Shown one piece after another: positions 50,796 to 59,444 of a stretch of 64,000 nt of DNA. Positions within the stretch are counted from its first letter, which is position 1. Every line of letters starts with the position of its first letter. The notes under the pieces are model-generated. The model worked only from the letters and a program-made list of their open reading frames with translations. It did not search any database and was not told the DNA's origin. Source of the stretch: Mesorhizobium sp. NFR06 (lineage in GTDB: Bacteria > Pseudomonadota > Alphaproteobacteria > Rhizobiales > Rhizobiaceae). The position numbers and the translations under genes were made by a program. The stretch spans positions 248,001 through 312,000 of the forward strand of contig NZ_FOVT01000006.1 in the NCBI RefSeq assembly GCF_900115245.1, given 5' to 3'.

Positions 50796-51713
50796 TTGAA
50801 GCGAGCGATATCGATAATCGTCACCTTGGCGCTGCTGGCATGGCTTGCCGGCGACTCGCGCTGGAAGATGGTCGGCGATGCCTTTGCCAGCATCACGCCC
50901 GGCGCCTTCGTGGCGGTCGCGGCGGCGCTGTTCGTCACCTATGTGCTCAGGGCGCTGCGTGTCTGCGACGAGTTCCGCGACGATGTGAACGGCCGCTTCG
51001 GCGCCACGCTGCGCGTCATCCTGATCCACAATGCAATGATCAATATCGTGCCGTTCCGTGGCGGCGAGACGGCCTTCCCGATCCTTTTGCGCCAAGTGTT
51101 CGGCGTGTCGATCGTGCGCGCCAGCGCCTCGCTTCTGTGGTTCAGGCTGCAGGACGCTTTCGTCGTCGGCGTGCTTGCCTGCCTCGTCTGGCCGGGGCTG
51201 CATCCGGCGCTCAGGGCCGCCGGCATCGCCGCGTTGATTGCCGCCGCATGGTATCTGCCGCGCTGGGCGCGCGGACCGCATGACTGGTCGGCGGGCGGCA
51301 AGATCGTCTCGACACTCGGCAAATTGCGCGACATCTTCACCGAGGCCACGGGGCGCTCGCGCTATGGCTGGTGGTGGACGATCGCCAACTGGGCGCTGAA
51401 GCTCGGCGTGCAGGGGTGGCTGCTCGCCATGCTGCTTGGGACCTCGTTCCAGACCGCGTTTCCCGGCGCGGTCGGCGCGGAAGCCGCGGCCATCCTGCCG
51501 GTGCAGGGTGTGGCCGGCTTCGGCACCTACGAGGCGGGCGCCGCCGCCGCGCTGCTCTACTCCGGCATCGCCATGAAGGACGGCCTGCAGGCCGCTTTGG
51601 CGCTGCATCTCTTCATCCTTTGCTCGGCGGTCGCAACCGGTGCGATCGCCTGGCTGTTCCCCTCGAAATCGACGCTGCCGGAAACCCCGGCCGCGGGACC
51701 GGCAAGGAAATGA
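50796..51713 (+). CDS. flippase-like/lysylphosphatidylglycerol synthase TM-region protein
   Basis: A 305-residue integral membrane protein starting with TTG at 50796 (GGAG 6 bp upstream). It has about eight membrane segments and the LPG-synthase-TM/UPF0104 pattern: AALFVTYVLRALRVCDEFRD, NAMINIVPFRGGETAFPILL, SASLLWFRLQDAFVVGVLAC, and ILPVQGVAGFGTYEAGAAAA. Such proteins flip or move lipid-linked molecules, but the transferase domain of MprF is absent. The stop overlaps or adjoins the GT2 gene, so the two work together. Confidence 0.85.
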   Translation: MKRAISIIVTLALLAWLAGDSRWKMVGDAFASITPGAFVAVAAALFVTYVLRALRVCDEFRDDVNGRFGATLRVILIHNAMINIVPFRGGETAFPILLRQVFGVSIVRASASLLWFRLQDAFVVGVLACLVWPGLHPALRAAGIAALIAAAWYLPRWARGPHDWSAGGKIVSTLGKLRDIFTEATGRSRYGWWWTIANWALKLGVQGWLLAMLLGTSFQTAFPGAVGAEAAAILPVQGVAGFGTYEAGAAAALLYSGIAMKDGLQAALALHLFILCSAVATGAIAWLFPSKSTLPETPAAGPARK

Positions 51714-51718
51714 CCGCC

Positions 51719-52795
51719 ATGAACGTGCTTCCCATTCCGGCTTCCGGATTGCCCGAGGGCGCCGTCATGCCCGAGCACAAGCTCTCCATCGTCGTCCCGA
51801 TGTATAACGAGGCCGACAATGTCGAGCCGCTGCTGGTCCGCATCCATCAGGCGATGGAAAACTACAGCCAGCCCTGGGAAGTGGTGCTGGTCGACGACGG
51901 CAGCACCGACGCCACGCCGGCCGAGATCCGCCGGCTGGCGGCTCAATACGGGCCGCATGTGCATGGCGTGGAACTGGTACGCAACTACAAGCAGACCGCT
52001 GCCATGCAGGCCGGCCTCGACGCCGCGCGCGGCGACGTCATCGCGACGCTCGACGGCGACCTGCAGAACGACCCGTTCGACATTCCGCGCATGGTCTATC
52101 GCCTGCTGACAGAGGATCTCGACCTCGTCGCGGGCTGGCGCAAGAACCGCCAGGAAGGTTTCTGGATGCGCCGGCTGCCCTCGCGCATCGCCAACAGGCT
52201 GATCGCGCGCGTCACCGGCGTACAGCTCAAGGACTATGGCTGCAGCCTGAAAGTGTTCCGCGGCAGCGTCATCCGCAGCGTGCGGCTCTATGGCGAGATG
52301 CACCGCTTCATCCCGGCCTGGCTGGCGACGGTGACGACGCCGCGCCGCATCGCCCAGGAAGTGGTGACGCACCACGCCCGCATCCACGGCCAGTCGAAAT
52401 ACGGCATCTCGCGCACCTTCCGCGTGGTGTTGGACCTCGTCTTCATGTTCTTCTTCATGCGCTACCGCACCAGGCCGGGCCACTTCTTCGGCGGCATCGG
52501 CATCGTGCTTGGCGTGCTCGGCTCGCTGATCCTTGCCTATCTGTTCGCGATCAAGGTTTTCTGGGGGCAGGATATCGGCACGCGGCCGATGCTGATCACC
52601 GGCTTCTTCCTGGTGATTGCCGGGCTGCAGGCGATAACGTCGGGCGTTCTGGCCGAGATGCTGTCGCGCATCTATCTCGAGGCCAATGGCGCGCTCGCCT
52701 ATGTGGCGCGGCCGCAGCCCGCGCACGGCGAGGGCGACGGCTGGCATTGGCCAACCAAGCCGGCGACCGGGAAGGCAAGGCCGCGCCGGAAGTGA
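51719..52795 (+). CDS. GT2 glycosyltransferase, polyprenyl-phosphate (DPM/ArnC) type
   Basis: A 358-residue enzyme. The GT-A domain has SIVVPMYNEADNVEPLLVRI, EVVLVDDGSTDATPAE, NYKQTAAMQAGLDAARGDVIA-type (KQTAAMQAGLDAARGDVI) and ATLDGDLQNDP, the D-x-D-like site. KVFRGSVIRSVRLYGEMHRF and HHARIHGQSKYG follow. Two C-terminal membrane helices (GIGIVLGVLGSLILAYLFAI, MLITGFFLVIAGLQAITSGV) anchor it. It would load a sugar onto polyprenyl phosphate. The ATG at 51719 is 10 bp after AAGGA; an ATG at 51710 overlapping the previous stop is also possible. Confidence 0.9.
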   Translation: MNVLPIPASGLPEGAVMPEHKLSIVVPMYNEADNVEPLLVRIHQAMENYSQPWEVVLVDDGSTDATPAEIRRLAAQYGPHVHGVELVRNYKQTAAMQAGLDAARGDVIATLDGDLQNDPFDIPRMVYRLLTEDLDLVAGWRKNRQEGFWMRRLPSRIANRLIARVTGVQLKDYGCSLKVFRGSVIRSVRLYGEMHRFIPAWLATVTTPRRIAQEVVTHHARIHGQSKYGISRTFRVVLDLVFMFFFMRYRTRPGHFFGGIGIVLGVLGSLILAYLFAIKVFWGQDIGTRPMLITGFFLVIAGLQAITSGVLAEMLSRIYLEANGALAYVARPQPAHGEGDGWHWPTKPATGKARPRRK

Positions 52796-52884
52796 TCCGC
52801 CCGGCCCCGCGTTGATCGCGGCCGCGTTGCCAACCACGCTGATTTCGCGCAACGGTTTTCGCGAGGAACGACCGCGAATGAGCG

Positions 52885-54042
52885 ATGCCGGGGGCTGACA
52901 GATCCATCCTCATTACCGGCGCACGCGCGCCGGTCGCGCTGCATCTGGCGCGGCTTTTCCATGGCGCCGGACACAGGGTTGTCCTGGCCGACACGCCGGC
53001 TCGGCCGATCGCGGCAACGAGCAAGGCTTGCGCGCGCTATCACCGGCTGCCGCCGCCGCGCTTCGCGCGGCAAGACTATGCCGGGACAGTCGAGGCGCTG
53101 ATACGGGCCGAAGGCATCGACCTCGTCATCCCGACTTGCGAGGAAGTGTTTTATCTTGCGCTCGCCTGGCGCGGCGGGGCCATGCCTGCAAAAGTGTTCG
53201 CACCCGCGATCGAGTTGTTGGCGGAGGTTCACAACAAGCACGCATTCATCCGGCTCGCCGAACGGCTCGGATTGGAGGTGCCGGAAACGGCACTACTCAA
53301 CTCCCGCGACGATATCGAAGCAATCCGCAACCGCTCGCGAGTGCTCGTGTTCAAGCCCGCCTGGTCGCGCTTCGCCAGCCACGTGCTGCTGCGGCCGCCG
53401 CCGCAAGCGCTCGATTTCGTTACGCCCTCGCCCGCCACGCCCTGGGTGGCGCAGCATTTTGTCGATGGCGAGGAGATCAGCGCCTATGCGGTGGCACGGG
53501 AGGGCCGGATCAAGGGGCTTGCGCTCTACCGTTCGCTCTACCGCGCCGGCACGGGCGCCGGCATCTTCTTCGAGCGGGTCGAGGACGACGCCGCGCGCGA
53601 GCTGGTCGAGCGCATCGTCGCCGGCACTTCCTGGACCGGGCAGATCTCCTTCGACCTGATGCGCGAGCCGAGCGGCCGCGTGCTGCCGCTCGAATGCAAT
53701 CCGCGCGCGGTCAGCGGTCTGCATTTCTTCCGCGATCCGGCGCGGTTTGTGGACGCGGTGCTCGGCGAGGGCCCGGAAGTCGCGCCCGACGTCACCGCGC
53801 CCCAAACAGTGCGGCTTGCGATGTGGATTTATGGATTGCCGGCGGCTTTGCGTTCGGGCGGGCTTGCCCAGTTTCGCAAGGCGATGCACGAGAGCCAGGA
53901 ATTGCTCGACTGGCCGGGCGATTCCGCACCCGTAAGGGCGCAATGGCCGGCGCTGGCGGAGATTGCGGGAGTGGCTTGGCGCGAGCGGATCAGTCTGCAG
54001 GCAGCCTCGACGCGGGATATTGAGTGGAATGGGCCGGACTAG
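52885..54042 (+). CDS. ATP-grasp enzyme
   Basis: A 385-residue soluble protein. The N-terminal Rossmann-like domain (SILITGARAPVALHLARLFH, IDLVIPTCEEVFYLALAWRG) precedes an ATP-grasp fold: NKHAFIRLAERLGLEVPETA, LVFKPAWSRFASHVLLRPPP with the ATP-binding Lys, AQHFVDGEEISAYAV, and the metal-binding tail SFDLMREPSGRVLPLECNPR. It should ligate a carboxylate to an amine or similar using ATP. It lies 89 bp after the GT2 gene on the same strand and ends at repeat copy D, convergent with the Rieske operon. Confidence 0.87.
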   Translation: MPGADRSILITGARAPVALHLARLFHGAGHRVVLADTPARPIAATSKACARYHRLPPPRFARQDYAGTVEALIRAEGIDLVIPTCEEVFYLALAWRGGAMPAKVFAPAIELLAEVHNKHAFIRLAERLGLEVPETALLNSRDDIEAIRNRSRVLVFKPAWSRFASHVLLRPPPQALDFVTPSPATPWVAQHFVDGEEISAYAVAREGRIKGLALYRSLYRAGTGAGIFFERVEDDAARELVERIVAGTSWTGQISFDLMREPSGRVLPLECNPRAVSGLHFFRDPARFVDAVLGEGPEVAPDVTAPQTVRLAMWIYGLPAALRSGGLAQFRKAMHESQELLDWPGDSAPVRAQWPALAEIAGVAWRERISLQAASTRDIEWNGPD

Positions 54043-54072
54043 TTTAAGCACGTCATTACAGACGACGGCGGG

Positions 54073-54236
54073 ACAGCGCCCCCCTCTGTCCTGCCGGACA
54101 TCTCCCCCACAAGGGGGGTGATCAGCAGCTTCGATGGCGGCGCTCTTTCTGCACCGTTGGCGATTAGCGAAAGCGGGCCCAACAGCCAATCTCCCCACCC
54201 GTGGGGGAGATGTCCGGCAGGACAGAGGGGGGCGCG
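54073..54236. repeat. long inverted-repeat intergenic element, copy D
   Basis: Arms 54076-54124 and 54188-54235 are inverted copies of the family found at 13161, 15504 and 45292, with the arm order of copy C. It fills the gap between the ATP-grasp gene and the end of the Rieske operon. Confidence 0.88.
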
Positions 54237-54270
54237 AAGGAACGCGACTTGCCCTCTTAGTCACAAACAA

Positions 54271-55266
54271 TCACAGCTCAATCTCATGCACCCTCGGCTC
54301 GCTTGCCACCGCTGGCATCTTCCCCTCCAAGATCGCCGCGATGTCGCGGCGCAGGAAATCGAGCGGGCCGATCACCGGCAGGGCTTGCGGCGCCAGCCGA
54401 GCGTTGTCGCTCGCCGATTTCAGCACCCGGCGATCCTGATGCAGCGCGATAGTGAAGAGCGGCTTGAAGGCCAGCGCCTTCAGTTCGCCGAGCAGGCCCT
54501 GGCGCCGGCCGATCAGCCAGCCGACGCCCTCGACGGTGCGCTCGTCGGCCTGGCGCAGGTGGAAGGTGGTGGCGAGCACCAGCCCGTCCTTGCCCCAATA
54601 TTCGAGCTCGGCGATGCCGGGATGGCGGAACCGGCCGATGGTTTTCGCGCGCTCGCCTTCCAGGAGCCGGCTGATCAGGCCCTGCTGGCGGTCCTCGCCG
54701 GTGTAGGAGGCCTCGACCCAACCCTCGCCGCCGGTGACCTCGACCCGCACCAGATGGCGCTTGGAGGTGAGGCCGCGCAGCAGACCCTTGTGGGTGAAGT
54801 GGGTGTGGGTGGCGTCGAGGATGTTCTCGGCGGCATCGATGACCGTCGACTGCGTCGATGAGCGCACCCGCCGCACGATGATGTCCTTGCCCTGCATGCA
54901 GTGCAGGTAAGGTTCGTCCCGCGGCGTGCCGGACGAGATGAAGACGACGCCGTCGCGCTCGATCGCGGCGTAGCGGCGGACCCGGTAATGCGGCATGGCG
55001 CCGACATGGCCGGGAATAGCGGTGCAGCGGCCTTCGCCGTCATAGCGCCAGCCATGATAGGCGCACTCGATCTCGCCGCCGACGATCTTACCGGTCGACA
55101 GTTCCACCAGCCGGTGCGGACAACGGTCGAAAAGCGCTGCAATTCCTTGCGCCGAGCGGAACAACACCACTGGCGCACAATCGAACAGGATACGCCTCGG
55201 CCGCCTGCCGATGTCGGCGGACAGGGCCACCGCCTGCCAGTGATCTTGCCCGTGGCGCTCGCTCAC
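54271..55266 (-). CDS. Rieske non-heme iron oxygenase
   Basis: A 331-residue enzyme with a GTG start at 55266 overlapping the previous stop (GTGA). The Rieske [2Fe-2S] ligands are C49/H51 (FDRCPHRLVEL) and C68/H71 (IECAYHGWRYDGEG). The mononuclear iron site appears as D151-x2-H154-x4-H159 (NILDATHTHFTHKG). The C-terminal half is variable and ends VHEIEL. It is the last gene of the six-gene operon, so it probably acts late, hydroxylating or desaturating the assembled product. No reductase gene is nearby. Confidence 0.9.
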   Translation of the reverse strand: MSERHGQDHWQAVALSADIGRRPRRILFDCAPVVLFRSAQGIAALFDRCPHRLVELSTGKIVGGEIECAYHGWRYDGEGRCTAIPGHVGAMPHYRVRRYAAIERDGVVFISSGTPRDEPYLHCMQGKDIIVRRVRSSTQSTVIDAAENILDATHTHFTHKGLLRGLTSKRHLVRVEVTGGEGWVEASYTGEDRQQGLISRLLEGERAKTIGRFRHPGIAELEYWGKDGLVLATTFHLRQADERTVEGVGWLIGRRQGLLGELKALAFKPLFTIALHQDRRVLKSASDNARLAPQALPVIGPLDFLRRDIAAILEGKMPAVASEPRVHEIEL

Positions 55267-56390
55267 AGTTCGAACCTCCTGAGCAGAGGAACGCCGACCA
55301 GCGCGAGCACAGTTTCCATGACGCGGATCGCCACGCGCCGGCGAAGCGGAAGATGCCCGGCATAGACGGCGTTGTATTCGATCGCGGCGACCGCGCCGCG
55401 CCGGCGTTTGAACTCGGCAGCACCCGCGCTCATGTTGAAGAACAGGCCGCGCGCCGTGGCGTGGTCCTGCGCCATAGCCATCGTCATGCGGTAAAGCCCC
55501 TCGCCAACCGGCAGGCTCGTGTCGTAGCCGACGATCGGCTGGGTAAGCGTGGCGCCGTTTTCGAACAGGCCGGTGACGGCGACCAGCTCGCCGCCAGGCC
55601 TGCGCAATCCCGCAAGGCTGATGATACCGCGCCGGTGCATTTCGGCGATGTAGCGGGCGGTGTAATGCGGATTGAGCGGCGTGTATTTGTCGATGTAGAG
55701 CATGGTGTAGAGCGTTTCGGCGCGCGCATAATCGGCCGCGGTGAAATCGCCGTTGCCGACCCGCTCGAAAGGCGTCGCGCGCAGGCGGGAGCGATCGCGT
55801 TTCATGTCGTGCGTCATCGCGGGTGCGGCGCCGCGGTCGGCGAAGATGTAGATCTGACGCGCCGCCAGCATGCGGAACCCCTCGACCTTCAAGGCGGCGA
55901 CGGTCGCCGCATCGGCGATATCGTTCAACGAGCGGATAACGATGGCGCGATCCGGAAAGCGCGCTATCAGGACCGAGCGTAGCGACGCGACCGTCGGCCG
56001 GTCGAGCAGCGGCACCGGGTTGGTCGAATAGAGCCAGTTGTTGACCTGCGCTTGACGGTCGAGGCCGCTCGCCTTGACCAGGGGCGCGCAGGCGGCAATC
56101 AGCGCCTTCAGCGCGCGCCGCAGCAGCGGGCGGGCGGCGAAGTTGCGTGTCTCGTCGATCGCGTAGTCGATATAGGCGCTGGAAGGGCAGCAGATGTAGC
56201 AATTCGGCGCCTCACTCGCATCGTTGAGCGTCAGCGGGAAGGTTCGGCCGGCGACCTCGAAAGCTTCAACTTTCGTCGTCAGGTTTGCAATGAGATTGCG
56301 CACCAGTATCTCTTTGAAAACGCTTACAAACGCCTCGACCTTTGCTGGCTTGTTGTCGACCCGGTCGACCTGCTGGGCTGGCCTTTGCAT
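55263..56390 (-). CDS. GNAT-fold acyltransferase-like protein
   Basis: A 375-residue protein. Its ATG at 56390 overlaps the previous stop by one base (TGATG), with GGAG just upstream. The C-terminal half looks like a GNAT/FemX-type acyltransferase: YTPLNPHYTARYIAEMHRRG, ISLAGLRRPGGELVAVTGLF, GARGLFFNMSAGAAEFKRRR-type (ARGLFFNMSAGAAEFKRRRG), VAAIEYNAVYAGHLP. The N-terminal half (residues about 30-190) is a second, weaker unit. It would transfer the activated acyl group to an amine or hydroxyl acceptor. The identification is by pattern, not by a close relative. Confidence 0.65.
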   Translation of the reverse strand: MQRPAQQVDRVDNKPAKVEAFVSVFKEILVRNLIANLTTKVEAFEVAGRTFPLTLNDASEAPNCYICCPSSAYIDYAIDETRNFAARPLLRRALKALIAACAPLVKASGLDRQAQVNNWLYSTNPVPLLDRPTVASLRSVLIARFPDRAIVIRSLNDIADAATVAALKVEGFRMLAARQIYIFADRGAAPAMTHDMKRDRSRLRATPFERVGNGDFTAADYARAETLYTMLYIDKYTPLNPHYTARYIAEMHRRGIISLAGLRRPGGELVAVTGLFENGATLTQPIVGYDTSLPVGEGLYRMTMAMAQDHATARGLFFNMSAGAAEFKRRRGAVAAIEYNAVYAGHLPLRRRVAIRVMETVLALVGVPLLRRFEL

Positions 56391-57640
56391 CACTGCTCCA
56401 GGCGACATTCGACGCGGCGCAGTTTGCGGCTGGTTTCCAACGGCAGCGGCGCGCGGATGAGCGCGACGGTGGCAACCGCTTTTCGCGATTCCAGCAGCGC
56501 TTGCATCGCCTGATGAGCGGCAGCCGCCGCATCGTCCGCGAGCGCCGGCGGCAGCTTGAGTTCGATCGAATCCGGACCGGTCTGGACGACGCGGAAATCG
56601 TCGATGCGGCGATCGGCCTTGAGCACGGCGTTGCGCAGCACGTCCGGCGTGACGAGGATCGTTCTGCCTTGCGATGCGAGCCGGAAGACATCGTCCATGC
56701 GGCCGACGATCTCGTCGACGCAGCGCAGCGGCGAGCCGCAGCCGCAAGGCTGCGCGGACAAGCGCAGCAGGTCGTCCATCCGGTAGCGCGCCATGACCTG
56801 CGTCTGACGGCGAAAAGCCGTCACCAGCGGCGTCACCAGCCCCTCGCCCGCCGGCTCGAATTCAAAGAATACGGAGTCTTCGGCCAGATGCAGCCCGCCC
56901 TGCCGGCAGGACACCGCGAGCAGGCCCTCGGTCGCCATGTAGATCTGGCCGAGCGGCAGCCGGAAGAAGTTCTCGATCATCGGACGGTCGACCGGGTCGA
57001 GCGTCTCGGCGGCGGAGAAGACGCGCTTCGGCCGGAGCCGGAGGTTCTCGGCCGCGAAATGCCTGAGGATTTTTGGCGGCGCGATGATGACCGTCGGGTC
57101 GAAGGCTTCGAGCGCATCGCGCCAGCTTTCCGGCCCCAAGGTCAGATCGAAGAAGGCGAGCTTGATCAGCCGCGATTTGCGGGCGCTGTCGTAAAGCCCG
57201 GTGTTTTGCGGCAGGATGACGGCGACACGCATGCCGCGCCACAGCAAGTCGGGCACGGCTTTGGCAAGAATCGCGCCCAGCCAGCGATATTTCTCCGCTT
57301 CGGAAATCACGAACAGGCCGCGATTGCCCGAGGTGCCTGTGCTGGCGCCGACCGTGCACGCGCCAGCCCGCCCGTCTCGCGCCAGCGCCGCCCAGGCTTC
57401 AGTGGCGGTGAGGCCGTGGACGTTGAAGTCGTCGAAGCGCGCCATCAGCAGCGCCTTGTCGGTGACCGGCAAATCGGCGAGGCGCGCCGGCGCCTGGCGA
57501 TAGAAAGGCGCGCGCGGCAGGTCGCGATCGAGGAAGCGCCGTACGGCGGCCGCCTGCCAGCGCTCGAAATCCGGACGGGTCTTGCGCGACAGCCGGCGCG
57601 TCAAGGCGAAGGAGCCTGCCGCTTCCGCCAGCCCGTTCAT
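56390..57640 (-). CDS. adenylate-forming enzyme, F390 synthetase/PaaK-like
   Basis: A 416-residue ligase whose ATG at 57640 overlaps the metallo-hydrolase stop (ATGA). The P-loop is ASTGTSGNRGLF (about 99-110), the motif Y-M-A-T-E-G lies at 234-239, and YRMDDLL (286-292) corresponds to the Asp-containing A7 motif; SRKLRRVE near the end holds the A10 Lys. Length is short for acyl-CoA synthetases and fits the F390 synthetase/PaaK branch. It would activate a carboxylic acid as an acyl-AMP. A zinc-like cluster CGCGSPLRC (about 300-308) is notable. Confidence 0.88.
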   Translation of the reverse strand: MNGLAEAAGSFALTRRLSRKTRPDFERWQAAAVRRFLDRDLPRAPFYRQAPARLADLPVTDKALLMARFDDFNVHGLTATEAWAALARDGRAGACTVGASTGTSGNRGLFVISEAEKYRWLGAILAKAVPDLLWRGMRVAVILPQNTGLYDSARKSRLIKLAFFDLTLGPESWRDALEAFDPTVIIAPPKILRHFAAENLRLRPKRVFSAAETLDPVDRPMIENFFRLPLGQIYMATEGLLAVSCRQGGLHLAEDSVFFEFEPAGEGLVTPLVTAFRRQTQVMARYRMDDLLRLSAQPCGCGSPLRCVDEIVGRMDDVFRLASQGRTILVTPDVLRNAVLKADRRIDDFRVVQTGPDSIELKLPPALADDAAAAAHQAMQALLESRKAVATVALIRAPLPLETSRKLRRVECRLEQ

Positions 57641-58461
57641 GCGGCCTCCGGCGCGAGATCGTGGGACGTCGGCGCGGGATCGTGGCAGAGCAGCACTTCG
57701 CCGCCGGCGGCGAGGAAGCTGCGCAGCTTGGCGCCGGTCGGCTCGATCGCCGCCGCATCCTCGGCGATCAGGGTGGCCGGGAAGCCCGGCGTGCGGTTTT
57801 GGATCAAGGCGGCGAGCAGCCATTGCGCATCGACCGCGTAGAGCAGCGGCCGATCCAAGCCGGCAAAGAGCAAGCCGAACTGACCGTCGGCGTGACCCGG
57901 CAGATCGACCGCGAGCACGCTGCCGTCGCCGAAGAGGTCGGCGCCTGCGGGCGCGTCTTCGCGCGCCTCGACCCGCCGCTTCGCCGACAACCCTTCGAGC
58001 CGCGACTCGAAATCCGCCGGGAAGAGTTCAGCAAAGACGCCGTGGCGCAGATTCTGCCTCGGGCTGCGCGCCTTGACCCGCGCCCAGGCGGCATCGCTGG
58101 CGATGAAGCGGGCGTTGCGGAACAGCGCCAGGCCCGAAATATGGTCGGCATGGAAATGGGTGACGACGACTGTGCGGATGTCGTCGGGCGACAGGCCAAA
58201 GCGCTTGAGCACCGCCAGGACCTGCTCGGCGGCATTGAGTTCGGGTTTCAGCAGCGCGCTGTAGAAACGCAGCATGCGGCCGCGACCCTTGCCCACCAGC
58301 GCTTCCGGCGTATAGCCGGTGTCGACCAGCACCGGCCCGGCAGCCGGGTGAAAGATCAGCCCGTAGCGGACGCGCAGTCTGACACTTTGCCAGCCGCCGC
58401 CGCGCAGGATCAGCCGCTCGGCGGCGCTCACCCAGGCGCTGTTGGCGAAAACGATCCTCAT
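57637..58461 (-). CDS. metallo-beta-lactamase fold hydrolase
   Basis: A 274-residue protein with the dinuclear site H102-x-H104-x-D106-H107 (THFHADHISG), H190 (DLPGHADGQ) and D211 (YAVDAQW). The architecture is like AHL lactonases and related lactone or thioester hydrolases. It overlaps its upstream SDR by ATGA and its downstream ligase by ATGA. In this operon it may hydrolyse a lactone or thioester intermediate or release a product. Not predicted to be exported. Confidence 0.9.
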   Translation of the reverse strand: MRIVFANSAWVSAAERLILRGGGWQSVRLRVRYGLIFHPAAGPVLVDTGYTPEALVGKGRGRMLRFYSALLKPELNAAEQVLAVLKRFGLSPDDIRTVVVTHFHADHISGLALFRNARFIASDAAWARVKARSPRQNLRHGVFAELFPADFESRLEGLSAKRRVEAREDAPAGADLFGDGSVLAVDLPGHADGQFGLLFAGLDRPLLYAVDAQWLLAALIQNRTPGFPATLIAEDAAAIEPTGAKLRSFLAAGGEVLLCHDPAPTSHDLAPEAA

Positions 58462-59441
58462 GCCGACGCCCCGCCGGCAAAAGTGCGGTCAAGCCCTTGT
58501 TCGAACGAGATTTTCGGCGCCCAGCCGAGCATCCGCTTCGCCTTGGAGAGGTCGAGGCTTTGCGCATAGGCGAAAAGGCCGAGCCCGTAGCGGGTGACCG
58601 GCGGCTCGGGACGTCCGGGAAGCCGCAGCGCCACCGCCTCCATCACGCCCGCCGCCAGCATCGCCGGCACCAGCGGCATCGGCCGCCAGCGCGCCCGCAA
58701 GCCGGCGCGGGCGCAGGCCTCGTCGGCGATGCGGCGGACCGGCAGCACCTCGCCGCCGGAGACGTTGAAGACCCGGCACTCGGCCTCGCTGGGCGCTAGA
58801 AGCGCCGCCATCACCGCGTCGACGACATCGTCGACATGGGTGAGGTCGATGGCCGCCCGGCCGTTGCGAAACAGCGGCAGCGGCCGGCTTCGCGCTGCTT
58901 TGATCAGGCGCGGCAGCAAGGCGCGGTCACCTTTGCCATAGATGCCGCGCGGCCGCAGCACCAGCGGATGAATGGCGGGTTGGCCAAGCACGATCTTCTC
59001 CGCCTCGCGCTTGGTGCGGGCGTAGTGATTGACCGGGTCCGGCAAGGCAGCGTCCTCGGCGAGCCCAAGCTGATCGCGGAAGGCAAAACAGACGGACGGA
59101 CTGGAGATGTGGACGAAACGGCTGACGCCTCGCAGTTTCGCGAAGTCGACGAGGTTGCGTGTCGCCGTGACATTGGCCACCTCGAAGTCCGCGAGGCGTC
59201 CGAACGGCGCCGAGAGCGCCGCGCAATGGATGATCCGTTCGACCCTGCCGAGCCTGGGGTCGACCGCGCCATCGAGCGGCTGCGCGAGGTCGTGACGGAT
59301 AATGCGATGGCCCAGGGCTTCGAGCGCGGCGCAGCGTGCTTCATCACGGCCGAGGCCGAGCGCCAGCGTGCCGGATGAGGCCAGCCGCTCGAGCACATGG
59401 GAGCCGAGGAAGCCGCTTGCGCCGGTGACGAGCACGGCCAT
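58458..59441 (-). CDS. extended SDR, NAD(P)-dependent epimerase/dehydrogenase
   Basis: A 327-residue enzyme. TGASGFLGSHVLERLA (6-21) is the cofactor loop; the catalytic Y140-x3-K144 is in NHYARTKREAEKIVLG. The C-terminal half (FRNGRAAIDLTHVDDVVDAV, FNVSGGEVLPVRRIADEAC) is of the 3-beta-hydroxysteroid/OleD-like group that reduces beta-keto acids. It starts 3 bp after the ketoacyl synthase stop. Likely acts on the condensed beta-keto product. Confidence 0.9.
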   Translation of the reverse strand: MAVLVTGASGFLGSHVLERLASSGTLALGLGRDEARCAALEALGHRIIRHDLAQPLDGAVDPRLGRVERIIHCAALSAPFGRLADFEVANVTATRNLVDFAKLRGVSRFVHISSPSVCFAFRDQLGLAEDAALPDPVNHYARTKREAEKIVLGQPAIHPLVLRPRGIYGKGDRALLPRLIKAARSRPLPLFRNGRAAIDLTHVDDVVDAVMAALLAPSEAECRVFNVSGGEVLPVRRIADEACARAGLRARWRPMPLVPAMLAAGVMEAVALRLPGRPEPPVTRYGLGLFAYAQSLDLSKAKRMLGWAPKISFEQGLDRTFAGGASA

Positions 59442-59444
59442 CGC

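Noticed and set aside
51371..52795. A longer GT2 protein of 474 residues
   Set aside because: The first 113 residues are out-of-frame flippase-like gene sequence; GT2 homology starts after 51719.
54271..56202. A 643-codon frame that would fuse extra sequence to the Rieske oxygenase
   Set aside because: The part upstream of the GTG at 55266 is a shifted reading of the GNAT-like gene. The GTGA overlap gives the true start.
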